Origin: JAAYCU01 sp964401335
Lineage (GTDB): Bacteria; Planctomycetota; Phycisphaerae; UBA1845; PWPN01
Assembly: GCA_964401335.1 (NCBI GenBank)
Contig: CAYNYK010000066.1
Coordinates: 1 to 28,694, forward strand
Reading direction: 5' to 3'
DNA length: 28,694 nucleotides
The notes beneath the pieces were generated by a model. That model saw only the letters and a list, made by a program, of their open reading frames with translations, was not told the DNA's origin and did not search any database. The position numbers and the translations under genes were made by a program. Positions 15,178 to 22,945 of this stretch are shown piece after piece (the first letter of the stretch is position 1; every line of letters starts with the position of its first letter).

Positions 15178-18100
15178 ATGGCGGGATTTCAATACCAATA
15201 TGGCGACAAGCCGCTGGAGGGTTACACCATCCAGCGGGGGATCGGCCGCGGCGGGTTCGGCGAGGTTTATTACGCCCTGAGCGATGCCGGGCGCGAGGTG
15301 GCCTTGAAGGTCATCCAGGGCTACGAGCAGATCGAGCTGCGCGGCGTCGGCCAGTGCATGAACCTTAAAAGCCCGCACCTGATCACCATTTTCGATGTGC
15401 GGCACAACGCCGAGGGCAAGCCGTTCGTCATCATGGAATACGTGGCCGGCCCGTCCCTGCGCGACTTGATCATCGACGCCCCCGCCGGGCTGGGTGTGCA
15501 GAAGGCCGCCTTTTTCCTGCGCGAAATCGCCAAGGGCCTGTCGTATTTGCACGAGCGGGGGATCGTGCATCGCGACCTGAAACCTGGCAACATTTTCTAC
15601 GAAGACGGCTACGTCAAGATCGGCGATTACGGCCTGAGCAAGGCCATGAGCGTCAGCCCGCACAGCGGCCAGACCATCACCGTCGGCACCGTGCATTACA
15701 TGGCTCCCGAAATCGGACGCGGTAAGTACGATCGGGGTATCGATATTTACGCCCTCGGCGTCGTGCTCTACGAGATGCTTACCGGGCAGGTGCCGTTTCT
15801 CGGCGGTTCGCACGGCGAGGTTTTGATGAAGCATCTGACCGACGAGCCGGATTTGAGCGGTGTGGCCGAACCGTTCGCGACGGCCATCCGCAAGGCGATG
15901 GCCAAGGACCCAGCCGAGCGATTCCAGACCGTGCAGGAGATGGTCGAGTCCGTTTTCGGGGCCGAGCATATCCGCGAGAGCGTCTCGCATTTTTCGCCGG
16001 ACAGCTTGAGCATGGTGGCCGAGCGGGTGGCGAAAAAGGTGGCGGTCGGCGGCGGTTCGTCGGGCGAGGTAGGGGCGGGCCTCGGCGGCCGGGCAGCGAA
16101 CGACGCCGGCAGCAGTGAGGTATGGCCCGACGCCGGTGGCCGAGCCGAACAGATACGGGATCGATTTGATCAGGCCGGTCGGCGTATTGGCCAAATCGGC
16201 ACGCGCGTGGCTGAACGCTTGAGCGGTGGAGATGTCGATGCGCCTGATGCGGAATATGAGCCGCTTGGGCCGGCCGAGCTTGATCCCCTGACCGGCCGAC
16301 AACGGCAGGTATTGTTTTATCTGGCCGCCGCGGTGATGGCGACGGGGACGGGGCTGATCGGTTTCAGCAAGCCGATGGCTACAAGCTGGATACATGGCGC
16401 GGTATGGGCGGCGATCTCCATTATTTCCTTTTGCGCGATCGCGGGGGCCGCGAACAGCTATCTTTTAACCAGCCGATTGTTGCCTCCCGCTTTGCGTGAG
16501 GAAAAGGGCTTTTTCAGGTCGCTGATTTTCGGCGGATCGGCCGCGCTGGGCGCGTTTCTGGGCGGCGGGGGGATGGCCCTGGCCTTGAATGTTCCGGTCA
16601 CCTGGCATCTGGAAAAAGTCTTGCTCGCGGTGGCGGTGGCCTTGATTTTCACCGCTTTGGTCAGACGTACGTCGCCGAAACGCGGGGAGCGGGTTTCGCT
16701 CGGGTTGACTTTCTGGGACGGGCTGGTCGGCTATATCAGCGGGTTGATTTTTGCCTCCAATATGCCCCTTCTGCCAGCTGGGATCATGGCGGGTGTTTCG
16801 CTTTGCTTGCAGGTCATCAGCCCGTTCGTCCCGCCGTCGCTGCGGAATAAAGGCGGCTCGGCCGGAGGATTTCCGCACCTGGCCCGTCGATTGGCCACGA
16901 CTCATCGTGCTAACGCGTCGCATCCGCAATCGCCGCCATCGCGACGGTTGGGCAGTACCCAATTTGTTCCTCTCGATACTACGGTAAGTAATGACGGATT
17001 TGTAGTTCCTACCGGGGTGCGGGCGGCTTGTCGGTTAAGTTTCCTGATACTGATTGGATTGGCTATCACCATGTTCGCCTTGGCAGGCGTATCGTCTCGT
17101 GATGAAGGCTTTGTAATCGGCCTGTTATCCGTTGGCATCGGAGCAGGATTGTTGTCGATATTGTTTTTGATCAAAATGTTTCAGAAAAGGCGGCGTGGCT
17201 TGTGGGGCGGCCTGATCAAACCTTTATTGATGCTGGCCTGTGTGGGATCGGTGATTGTTGCTTCGTTATGCATGGGGATGTTTGAGCTGCGAAACGATGG
17301 AGATATTGTTGCTGTTTTTTTCATTGTCTTTCCAATTATTCTGCTCATTGTTCTGCTCTTTATCACAAATCGGACGATGCAAGGTTTGTTCCATGGAAGT
17401 AGAAGAGGTTACGAGGCGTGGATGGAGCGGCATGCACCGACGGCCGTAGCCCGCGAGGTTCTAACACAATCGCAACCGTCGGACCGTCTGCGAATGTGGG
17501 CGATGGCTTCGGCGATTCTCTTTTTCCCTCTCCCGTTTCTTGGAGGATTACACCGTTTTTATGTAGGCAAAGTTGGAACCGGTATCCTGTGGCTGTGTAC
17601 CGGCGGGGGATTTTATATCGGCCAGATGGTTGATTTGATCATGATTATTACCGGGGATTTCAGGGACAAGCAGGGGCGCAAGCTGGTCGCCTGGTCGAGT
17701 CTGGACGAGTTGAAGGCGATGCCGGCGGCGGCTCAAGGCGCGGGTGATCAATCGCAAGTAAAGCCGGCGGAATCACCGCATGCCGGAGTGGATCGATACG
17801 GTTCTGATGGGGCGGGAATGGTTGATGCACGGATCGACCGGCCGGTGCCGGTCGCGGACCACGAGGATCCACGGATACCCGAACACAACGAGCCGGGAGG
17901 CGAAATAAATGTTGCGTCTGTCACGCCGCCGGATCGACCGAAACCCTTGCACCCACAACGCCATCCCGTCGTAGTGCTGTTGACGATTGCGGGCACGTTT
18001 TGGCTTGTGCTGGCAATTATGGGCGGGTTGGTGACGGCCGTCGATTTGCCAGCGATGGTGGCCGCGGGTCTGCCGGACGCGGAACTCAATCAGGAACTGA

Positions 18101-18483
18101 CCCGCGAGTTTGGTTACGAGGACTGGCCTCGATTGGTGGAGCGGGTGGTCGGCACGATCACCTTCGCCCTGATGTTCCTGGCGGCCTTCACGTTGATCCT
18201 GGCCCGCCGGCGGGCTGGCGGGGCGCACATGGCCCGCGTGATACTTGGCATGTTTGGTCTGTGGCTGTCCGCGTACGCTTTGCGGATGGCCTTGACGCCG
18301 GTCAACTGGTGGGCGATTTCCAACATGCTCAATAACGACCGGGTCGGCCCGGCCATCGAGGAATTTCTGAATGACGCCGTCGGCCGGGGCATCCTCTTCG
18401 CCGCCGTTGCATTCCTGGCTTCGGTGGTCATCCTCGCCTGGCCCGCCCGGCGGGCAAATAAGGAGGTTGAGCAAAGTGCCTAA
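15178..18483 (+). CDS. Membrane Ser/Thr protein kinase with TM2 domain
   Basis: The 1101-aa protein starts with a complete Hanks-type kinase domain (about 12-265): glycine loop GRGGFGEV (23-30), Lys44 in VALKV, catalytic HRDLKPGN (His131, Asp133), DYG in place of DFG (150-152), and MAPE. All key residues are present, so it should be active. A linker leads to several hydrophobic helices (about 375-545 and 620-735). A TM2 domain follows at about 770-840 (PLPFLGGLHRFYVGKVGTGILWL), then a further set of helices (about 930-1095). The ATG at 15178 follows AGGAAG. Large membrane kinases are frequent in Planctomycetota. The FHA-like gene upstream and ECF sigma gene downstream on the same strand suggest a signalling group, though repeats and a transposase gene intervene. 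Confidence 0.93.
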   Translation: MAGFQYQYGDKPLEGYTIQRGIGRGGFGEVYYALSDAGREVALKVIQGYEQIELRGVGQCMNLKSPHLITIFDVRHNAEGKPFVIMEYVAGPSLRDLIIDAPAGLGVQKAAFFLREIAKGLSYLHERGIVHRDLKPGNIFYEDGYVKIGDYGLSKAMSVSPHSGQTITVGTVHYMAPEIGRGKYDRGIDIYALGVVLYEMLTGQVPFLGGSHGEVLMKHLTDEPDLSGVAEPFATAIRKAMAKDPAERFQTVQEMVESVFGAEHIRESVSHFSPDSLSMVAERVAKKVAVGGGSSGEVGAGLGGRAANDAGSSEVWPDAGGRAEQIRDRFDQAGRRIGQIGTRVAERLSGGDVDAPDAEYEPLGPAELDPLTGRQRQVLFYLAAAVMATGTGLIGFSKPMATSWIHGAVWAAISIISFCAIAGAANSYLLTSRLLPPALREEKGFFRSLIFGGSAALGAFLGGGGMALALNVPVTWHLEKVLLAVAVALIFTALVRRTSPKRGERVSLGLTFWDGLVGYISGLIFASNMPLLPAGIMAGVSLCLQVISPFVPPSLRNKGGSAGGFPHLARRLATTHRANASHPQSPPSRRLGSTQFVPLDTTVSNDGFVVPTGVRAACRLSFLILIGLAITMFALAGVSSRDEGFVIGLLSVGIGAGLLSILFLIKMFQKRRRGLWGGLIKPLLMLACVGSVIVASLCMGMFELRNDGDIVAVFFIVFPIILLIVLLFITNRTMQGLFHGSRRGYEAWMERHAPTAVAREVLTQSQPSDRLRMWAMASAILFFPLPFLGGLHRFYVGKVGTGILWLCTGGGFYIGQMVDLIMIITGDFRDKQGRKLVAWSSLDELKAMPAAAQGAGDQSQVKPAESPHAGVDRYGSDGAGMVDARIDRPVPVADHEDPRIPEHNEPGGEINVASVTPPDRPKPLHPQRHPVVVLLTIAGTFWLVLAIMGGLVTAVDLPAMVAAGLPDAELNQELTREFGYEDWPRLVERVVGTITFALMFLAAFTLILARRRAGGAHMARVILGMFGLWLSAYALRMALTPVNWWAISNMLNNDRVGPAIEEFLNDAVGRGILFAAVAFLASVVILAWPARRANKEVEQSA

Positions 18484-19031
18484 TCGCGTGCAATGGTGCG
18501 TCTACCAGCCCGCGGCGCAAGCAAGGGACGATGCGGTGGAAGTGTACGAACGAGGTTGATGTTTTGCTCAGGTGGATGATGGATGTCTGCCAGCCCGCAG
18601 CAGTTTACCTCGCCTGCCTCGCTCGCCACGGCGGAGCCCTGCGGAGCCGGGCCTAGGCGGGCCGTGGCGGGCGAGCAAGGGACGATGCGTGAGGAATATG
18701 CGAGTGCAAGAAGGATTCTGTTTGTGTGCAATGTATATCCAGCTAGCCCGACGCGCTAGCGAGGGAAAACGAAGCCGGTTTGTGCTTAACAAGAGATTTA
18801 GTTGTCGGAATCATGCAGGGGTGCATGTTCTTGATGTGTGATGGTGTCATCGAACGGCATCCGGACTTCGCGAAGTGGTTGGGGGAATTCCCTCGCTCGC
18901 GCTTCGGGCTGGTCGGGGTGTTTGCTTTTGTGAGTTTGAACGCACGACGGTGAGGCGCTTGACGTCGTGAGGGTGTCCCTTGCTGGCGCTGCGGGCTGGT
19001 ACTGGTGGGACCGGAATCGAGGAGCAAAAAC
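18484..19031. repeat. REP-like repeat field upstream of the RAYT gene
   Basis: No gene. The region carries copies of a 24-bp core that runs from CCAGCCCG to GCGAGGGA. Forward copies lie at 18505-18528, 18590-18681 (interrupted by an insertion) and 18739-18766. Reverse copies lie at 18889-18912 and 18976-18999. The last two cores are 87 bp apart and belong to longer ~89-bp units continuing beyond the RAYT gene. Short open frames here on both strands are translations of the repeats and are not genes. Confidence 0.85.
18621..18662 (+). repeat. Small palindromic element inserted in a REP-like unit
   Basis: GCTCGCCACGGCGGAGCC (18621-18638) and CCTAGGCGGGC (18652-18662) interrupt the extended REP-like unit that starts at 18590. 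The uninterrupted form of the same unit is at 19611-19654 in reverse orientation. The same two blocks with a shorter middle occur in reverse orientation at 28460-28491. Confidence 0.65.
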
Positions 19032-19496
19032 ATGCGGGAGCCTTTGGCGTATCTGATTACCTGGACGACCTACGGTACCTGGTTGCCGGGGGATAAGCGG
19101 GGGTGGATCAAGTCCGGCGTGGAAGGTGTTCAGGAGGCCGACCCGCGACGCGAGGTATTCGCCCGGCGGGTGATGGCCGAGCCGTGCGTAGTTCTCGAAA
19201 CCGAGCAGCGAAAAAAGGTGGACAGCACGATCCGGCGGCATTGCGAAATACGCGAATGGGTATTGCATGCGTTGAACGTGCGGACCAATCACGTGCATCT
19301 GGTGGTGACGGCCCCGGTGGCCCCCGAGGAGGTCATGAACCAGTTGAAGGCGTGGTGCTCGCGGCGATTGAACGAAATGACGAACGGTCGGGAGGTTCGC
19401 CGACGCAAATGGTGGACCGAGCACGGCAGTACGCGGTGGATTCACCGCGAAGGCGACGTGTTGCGGGCGATTGAGTATGTGACCGAGGAGCAATGA
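19032..19496 (+). CDS. REP-associated tyrosine transposase (RAYT, Y1/IS200-like)
   Basis: The 154-aa protein belongs to the Y1 HUH-endonuclease superfamily. It has the opening AYLITWTTYGTWLPGDKRGW typical of a planctomycete-type RAYT group, the metal-binding HUH motif NHVHLVV (His87, His89) and a candidate nucleophile Tyr149 in AIEYV near the C-terminus. RAYTs act on the short palindromic REP sequences around them rather than on transposon ends. Here the gene is flanked on both sides by REP-like cores, the last upstream core ending 33 bp before the start. I start it at the ATG at 19032, with GGAG 7 nt upstream; an upstream in-frame start at 19005 lies next to the repeat. The C-terminus ends soon after the Tyr, shorter than the Escherichia coli form. 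Confidence 0.86.
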   Translation: MREPLAYLITWTTYGTWLPGDKRGWIKSGVEGVQEADPRREVFARRVMAEPCVVLETEQRKKVDSTIRRHCEIREWVLHALNVRTNHVHLVVTAPVAPEEVMNQLKAWCSRRLNEMTNGREVRRRKWWTEHGSTRWIHREGDVLRAIEYVTEEQ

Positions 19497-19912
19497 GCCG
19501 GTTAATCGATGGTTCGTGTGTTCCTCGCTTGCGCTCGGATTGGGATGGAGGAGTTGTCGTGTCCGAGATTGGATTTGCGGGACGATGAGGCACTTGACGT
19601 CGAGAGGTTGACCCTTGCTCGCCCGCCACGGCGAGGTAAACCGCTGCGGGTTGGCAGGAGTGTTCGCGTCCGAGAGTCGATATTGCGCGACGGTGAGTTG
19701 TTTGACGTCGAGAGGTTGTCCCTCGCTCGCGCCTCGGGCTGGCGGGGGGTGTTTGTCTCCGAGAGGTTGTTTTGCGCGACGGTGACATTCTTGACGTCGA
19801 GGTGGTGTCCCTTGCTAGCGCTACGGGCTGGCATTCCATACCGTACACAAGCCCGAAGAGGGAATGCCAGCCCGAAGCGCGAGCGAGGGACGGGGGCAGA
19901 GTGAACATGCCG
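19497..19912. repeat. ~89-bp repeat array with REP-like cores downstream of the RAYT gene
   Basis: Reverse-orientation cores start at 19521, 19611, 19719 and 19808. Spacings are 90, 108 and 89 bp. The 108-bp step reflects a core that is about 20 bp longer (19611-19654). Each of the last three units also carries TTGACGTCG (19594, 19702, 19791) preceded by a GCGCGACGGTGA-like block. A forward core at 19867-19890 faces the one at 19808-19831, and their flanks TGGCATTCC and GGAATGCCA extend the inverted repeat. The following stretch to 20029 has no feature I recognise. Long open frames on either strand are repeat translations. Confidence 0.85.
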
Positions 19913-20029
19913 TGTTTGACGTGGATCGAAGGGCGACAGCGTTTGCGACGGGCGGGGAGAATGCCGCTTTGGGGGCCGCGACGAGAAGACGATCTCCCGC
20001 CCGACGCGGGTGATGAAGGAGTATGAGCG

Positions 20030-21355
20030 ATGGTAATGCAACCAGGTATGAGTTGGGGCCTTATTATATTTTTATTTCTCGGTGCTATTGCTCTTGCCAC
20101 GGTTATGGCTTTAGTGATTAAGTTGCTTGGCCGAAAGGGTATCTTATGGTTTCTTGGCATTGTCGGCGGTTTGGCGCTTATGGGGCTATTCTGGGTCTCG
20201 TTATGTTTATGGCCGTCCGAATCGATCCGTCAAACCTCAGTCACCGCCAGTCGCGGGGATCCGGACAGGCAGGATTATTCCCGCTCAGTGGCGATCACGG
20301 ACCAGCGCAGCTTGTTTTCCGGTATTTCGGATTTACCGGTTACCAATGACTGGAAACCCGCGGAAGAGCTTGGCTTTGACGCGGACATATATACTTCCAT
20401 GGTGTCGGCGGCGAAGGCTCTGGCGGTAAAAGCGAATGATTATATTACCAAGAAGAGTTCTGAAGGCGTCCATATTACGAAAGTGTCGCTCGTCGGGAAA
20501 GGCCTTGATCCGCAAGTGATCTCCGCGGTAAATGAGGTATTTCGGCAACAGAACATGTCTCTACAGGTGAGCTGGTATGAAGATCATCCGGCCACCGAGC
20601 CGACTCCGGCGCTTGCACTCATGACGGAGCAATACATTACTATCGAGCTTGATGTGACAAATCACACCTACGAGTATCCAGCGGCGGGAACCGGCGCATC
20701 CTGGAATAAAAATAATGGCGCGGTGCGTATGCATATCAAGGCGTCGTCCGGCGATCTTATTCAGACGGCACGTTTCGTCGAGGTTCCCTGGCTGGCAAAT
20801 TATGCCGAATTCTACAGCCGTGATCCACGACGCCAATGGATTGTCGGCCGATCGACGGACATGAGTGATAGCCGCCAATCGGCCCAGTTTACGGCCCTCA
20901 ACGATGCCGCCAACCAATTAATTCCTTATGTGCAAAGCAGTCTTCGCAGCCATTGGAACAGGGCTGCCGAACATGAGGCGGTAACTGATCCCCAGTGGAT
21001 GCGGCAGACAATAGTCGACAGTCTCAGTGCGGGGAACGCAAGTTATGTTATCGCTGATCGATTTACACAATGCTTCCAGCGTCCCTATGGGGCACAGTTA
21101 TGGCGGGAGGCGGTTTTAGTGCATGCTTCACAGGATAATATTTATTACTTGGCGTCCCTTTGTGTTGATCGACTTGGTTCATATCGTGCGAAATGGATTC
21201 GTAATGGATCGTCCATCGCCGGCATGATTCTGCTCATCACGGTGGTTTACCTGTTCCTCAACGCGGCCACGCGGGGGTATTACGTGTGGTCATTGCGGGT
21301 GGCGGGGGTGGTGATCGTGGTGGCGGGGGTTTTGTTGGTACTCAATTATGCTTAA
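20030..21355 (+). CDS. Hypothetical membrane protein, two TM segments at each end
   Basis: This 441-aa protein is not one I recognise. Two hydrophobic helices lie at the N-terminus (about 8-30 and 37-60) and two at the C-terminus (about 393-412 and 420-440). The central about 330 residues are polar and mixed alpha/beta, with no Cys or metal-type motif I can pick out. With paired helices at both ends, the central part would be on one face of the membrane. The ATG at 20030 has AAGGAG 8 nt upstream. It lies between the RAYT array and the ECF sigma gene on the same strand as the kinase gene. Two strong hairpins follow its stop. A role in the same signalling group as the kinase is possible but rests on position only. 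Confidence 0.75.
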   Translation: MVMQPGMSWGLIIFLFLGAIALATVMALVIKLLGRKGILWFLGIVGGLALMGLFWVSLCLWPSESIRQTSVTASRGDPDRQDYSRSVAITDQRSLFSGISDLPVTNDWKPAEELGFDADIYTSMVSAAKALAVKANDYITKKSSEGVHITKVSLVGKGLDPQVISAVNEVFRQQNMSLQVSWYEDHPATEPTPALALMTEQYITIELDVTNHTYEYPAAGTGASWNKNNGAVRMHIKASSGDLIQTARFVEVPWLANYAEFYSRDPRRQWIVGRSTDMSDSRQSAQFTALNDAANQLIPYVQSSLRSHWNRAAEHEAVTDPQWMRQTIVDSLSAGNASYVIADRFTQCFQRPYGAQLWREAVLVHASQDNIYYLASLCVDRLGSYRAKWIRNGSSIAGMILLITVVYLFLNAATRGYYVWSLRVAGVVIVVAGVLLVLNYA

Positions 21356-21381
21356 GAATGCATCATAAAACCCCAAAGCGC

Positions 21382-21422
21382 CGGCCCTGTTGGGCCGACA
21401 AGCACAGGCGAGACGCCTGTGC
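21382..21422 (+). terminator. Tandem hairpins after the membrane-protein gene
   Basis: CGGCCC/GGGCCG with a four-base loop (21382-21397) is followed at once by a perfect nine-base-pair stem GCACAGGCG/CGCCTGTGC with loop AGA (21402-21422). The pair starts 27 bp after a stop codon. The second hairpin looks like an interspersed repeat common in planctomycete and related genomes (recalled, not checked). A TTTT run follows at about 21431. It could serve as a terminator. Confidence 0.5.
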
Positions 21423-21471
21423 CACACCGGTTTTAGGAGATACTCTAAATACGGAGGATGACACGGAATAA

Positions 21472-21570
21472 AAATGAGGGGGAGAGGGAGAGAGGGAGAC
21501 AAGGGGAGGGGGAGGATTCGGATATTCGCCTTTTCCCCCCATCGCCCACTCTCCTTGTCTCCCCCTCAGC
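21472..21570. repeat. GA-rich inverted-repeat element, copy 2
   Basis: The left arm (about 21476-21514) is purine-rich with GGGAGACAAGGGGAGG. The right arm (about 21533-21567) is pyrimidine-rich with CTCTCCTTGTCTCCCCCTC. The arms are imperfect complements, as in copy 1 at 14975-15113. It ends about 28 bp before the ATG of the sigma factor. Confidence 0.7.
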
Positions 21571-21594
21571 CACGTATATGGTACACTATGCATC

Positions 21595-22494
21595 ATGGAT
21601 GAACTGAACGCTGCGGATAAATACCTGCTGGAGCAGATCCGCCGGGGCAGTGCCGACGGGTGGGCCCAGTTGGTGGAGCGTTACGAGGGACGGCTGCTGG
21701 CCTTCGCCCGTGGGCGTCTGCCGCGCGCGGCCGAGGCCGAGGACCTCGTGCAGGAGACGTTCATCAGCTTCCTCAAGGCCTTGGCCAATTTCCAGGAACA
21801 GGCCGGCCTGGAAACCTATCTGTTCACCATCTGCCGCAACAAGATTGCCTCCTGGTACCGTGCCCGCCGGTTAAACGTCTGTTTGCTGCAGGACATCGTT
21901 GCCGAGGGCAACACCGAAAAAGCAAGCGATCCCCTTGGCGTGATCCCCGCCGACGATCTGACCGCCAGTTGGTATGCCCGCCGCGCCGAAGATCATCAGA
22001 CGCAACGGCAAGCCCTGGCCGTCGCTCTGACGGAGTTGATTAATCACTATAAAAAGAGCCTTAATTTTCGCGATCTGCGGATTGTCGAGATGCTTTTTTT
22101 CTGCCAGTTGCGCAATCGTGACATTGCCCGTCACGCCGAAGTCAGCGAAAACCACGTCGCCCTGATCAAGCACCGGTGCCTCAAACAGATTCACGAGCAA
22201 CTCGACGAATCACCATCCGCCGAGTCGCCCGTCGACCCGCCGGATTCGCTGCTTAGCGAAATCTGGCAGGAGCAGCGGCTCAGTTGCCTGAAACGCAGTA
22301 CGATCGGGGCGTATCTGTTGGGTACGCTTGAACCACCCTGGCGGGAGTATGTGGCCTTCCATCTCGACCGGCTCGGGTGCCGGTTTTGTCGGGCCAATCT
22401 GGAGGATCTGCAAAACCAGACGGCCGAACAAATCCCGCGACGATTGCATGAGCGAATCATGGAATCGACGGTGGGGTTTCTGCACAAACCGTGA
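21595..22494 (+). CDS. ECF-type RNA polymerase sigma factor with C-terminal extension
   Basis: The 299-aa protein has sigma region 2 at about 22-95 (AEAEDLVQETFISFLKAL, then TYLFTICRNKIASWYRARR) and a region 4 helix-turn-helix at about 155-203 (LRNRDIARHAEVSENHVALIKHR). It should direct RNA polymerase to a small regulon. Typical ECF sigmas end near 200 residues. This one has about 95 more, with CLKRSTIGAYLLGTLEPP and a His256-x5-Cys262-x2-Cys265 cluster resembling a zinc-binding anti-sigma fold. The extension might act as a built-in sensor or inhibitor. The ATG at 21595 directly follows a GA-rich repeat and has no strong ribosome-binding site. No separate anti-sigma gene is adjacent. Kinase-linked ECF sigmas are known in Planctomycetota, which fits the kinase gene upstream. 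Confidence 0.9.
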   Translation: MDELNAADKYLLEQIRRGSADGWAQLVERYEGRLLAFARGRLPRAAEAEDLVQETFISFLKALANFQEQAGLETYLFTICRNKIASWYRARRLNVCLLQDIVAEGNTEKASDPLGVIPADDLTASWYARRAEDHQTQRQALAVALTELINHYKKSLNFRDLRIVEMLFFCQLRNRDIARHAEVSENHVALIKHRCLKQIHEQLDESPSAESPVDPPDSLLSEIWQEQRLSCLKRSTIGAYLLGTLEPPWREYVAFHLDRLGCRFCRANLEDLQNQTAEQIPRRLHERIMESTVGFLHKP

Positions 22495-22507
22495 AGGGGA
22501 TCGCGTG

Positions 22508-22920
22508 CCTTTCCCGATGCCGTGAAATTCTCGCGCGGAGACGCAGAGGCGCAGAGATTTATGGATTGATAAGGAATGGCCTGATTTTTTCGGATGCGGG
22601 GGATGCCTCGCGCGGAGACGCAGAGGCGCAGAGATTTGCTGATTGATAAGAAATGGCTGGGCCTTTCCTGATGCGGGGGATGCCTCGCGCAGAGACGCAG
22701 GGGCGCAGAGATTTGTTGATTGATAAGAAATGGCCGCGGCTGATAGTGAGTGGGCANNNNNNNNNNNNNNNNNNNNNNNNNNNNNNNNNNNNNNNNNNNN
22801 NNNNNNNNNNNNNNNNNNNNNNNNNNNNNNNNNNNNNNNNNNNNNNNNNNNNNNNNGGCGCAGAGATTTGTTGATTGATAAGAAATGGCCGCGGCTGATA
22901 GTGAGTGGGCAAGAATAAAA
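22508..22920. repeat. Tandem repeat of 77-bp units, broken by an assembly gap
   Basis: Units begin at 22531, 22608 and 22685, exactly 77 bp apart, each opening with TCGCGCGGAGACGCAGAGG or a close variant and continuing with GATTGATAAGRAATGGC. A partial unit precedes the first. The third copy runs into the Ns, and 55 identical bases appear on both sides of the gap (22702-22756 and 22857-22911). The GCGGAGACGCAGAGG part resembles the ACCACGGAG-type repeats elsewhere in the window. Confidence 0.88.
22757..22856. other. Assembly gap of 100 Ns
   Basis: Exactly 100 Ns, a conventional scaffold placeholder, so the true length is unknown. It falls inside the 77-bp tandem repeat, which explains why assembly failed here. 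Confidence 0.98.
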
Positions 22921-22945
22921 GGGTGCACAAGTTTTTTTGATGCTC

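Noticed and set aside
15106..16395. Minus-strand frame of 429 codons
   Set aside because: Antisense to the kinase domain, which has all Hanks motifs; the long frame is an effect of high G+C codon use.
19497..19912. CRISPR array
   Set aside because: The units repeat over nearly their full ~89 bp with variable cores; there are no short constant repeats with unique spacers and no cas genes. The 77-bp array at 22508-22920 fails for the same reason.
18798..20160. Long frames on both strands around the RAYT gene
   Set aside because: They translate the repeat units (recurring SPKRERG and QPEARARD-like peptides) and share no start signals.
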